NCBI GenBank assembly: GCA_944347775.1
Contig: CALVMT010000072.1
Coordinates: forward strand, 38,383-102,382
Length of the DNA stretch: 64,000 nucleotides
Source: an uncultured Clostridia bacterium
GTDB lineage: Bacteria; Bacillota; Clostridia; Christensenellales; Christensenellaceae
Reading direction: 5' to 3'
The position numbers were made by a program, and so were the translations under genes. This document shows, one piece after another, positions 63,878 through 64,000 of this stretch (position 1 is the stretch's first letter; every line of letters begins with the position of its first letter). Under the pieces are notes generated by a model. That model did no database searches and was not told where the DNA came from. It saw only the letters and a program-made list of their open reading frames with translations.

Positions 63878-64000
63878 ATGGCAAAGCAAGTATTTAGCAG
63901 AACGAAGCCGCATGTCAACGTAGGGACAATCGGGCACGTAGACCACGGCAAAACGACGCTGACGGCAGCGATCACCATGACGCTGGCCGCATTAAATGGG
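63878..64000 (+). CDS. tuf: Elongation factor Tu, 3' end beyond the window
   Basis: The first 41 codons of EF-Tu, running off the right edge. [27 protein letters not shown] contains the first GTP-binding motif GHVDHGKT. It completes the rpsL-rpsG-fusA-tuf order. AAAGGAG lies 17 bases before the ATG. Confidence 0.97.
   Translation, partial: MAKQVFSRTKPHVNVGTIGHVDHGKTTLTAAITMTLAALNG

Noticed and set aside
63878-64000. GC-rich codon use at the start of tuf as a sign of gene transfer
   Set aside because: Only 41 codons are visible, tuf is usually under strong codon selection, and its position in the str operon is standard.

Overview
The window reads as chromosomal core sequence of an anaerobic, AT-rich Bacillota bacterium, most likely a member of Clostridia. 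The supporting signs are oxygen-sensitive class III ribonucleotide reductase with its activase, SpoVT and a SpoVB-type flippase, a T-box leader, an Rrf2/IscS/IscU operon, Bacillota-like replication proteins, and the order rpoB-rpoC-(unknown)-rpsL-rpsG-fusA-tuf. No tRNA, rRNA, CRISPR array, insertion sequence or prophage was seen. The exact order or family cannot be settled from this sequence alone.

Layout. 1-2.7 kb: a DnaD-type replication protein built of four similar modules (cut by the left edge), a DnaC/DnaI-like ATPase and a GNAT acetyltransferase. 2.8-9.0 kb (minus): nrdDG behind a promoter carrying candidate NrdR boxes, then an operon of a Crp/Fnr regulator and an SsuABC/TauABC-like ABC importer. 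9.2-16.9 kb (plus): a PQQ-type beta-propeller protein, tilS-hpt-ftsH, a PHP phosphoesterase and a divergent PRPP-synthetase-like protein. 17.0-19.1 kb (minus): two paralogous SIS isomerase-like proteins and an SDR dehydrogenase. 19.3-26.0 kb (plus): ilvE, then a Dlt-like acyl-modification operon (MBOAT, SGNH, amino-acid adenylating enzyme, GNAT, carrier protein) in which two genes carry in-frame nonsense codons. 26.1-27.7 kb (minus): nitroreductase and Gfo/Idh oxidoreductase. 27.8-35.6 kb (plus): mnmA-glmU-pth-mfd and a foldase lipoprotein. 35.6-39.9 kb (minus): a T-box-controlled pair, a LeuA homologue lacking the usual metal ligands and a TIM-barrel/acyl-CoA-ligase fusion. 40.0-51.9 kb (plus): spoVT, flippase, iscR-iscS-iscU, mazG, hup, rqcP, ispDF, a membrane-anchored propeller-like protein, radA and a PIN-TRAM protein. 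52.3-64 kb (plus): rpoB, rpoC, an unknown Cys-rich membrane protein, rpsL, rpsG, fusA and the start of tuf.

Most genes are housekeeping: replication, translation, RNA polymerase, Fe-S assembly, wall precursor and isoprenoid synthesis. The least ordinary parts are the T-box operon at 35.6-39.9 kb, the Dlt-like operon with three nonsense codons at 20.5-26.0 kb, and the SIS/SIS/SDR cluster at 17.0-19.1 kb. Several promoters can be read with near-consensus -35/-10 elements and 17-bp spacers, and some carry palindromes placed where regulators would be expected to bind.
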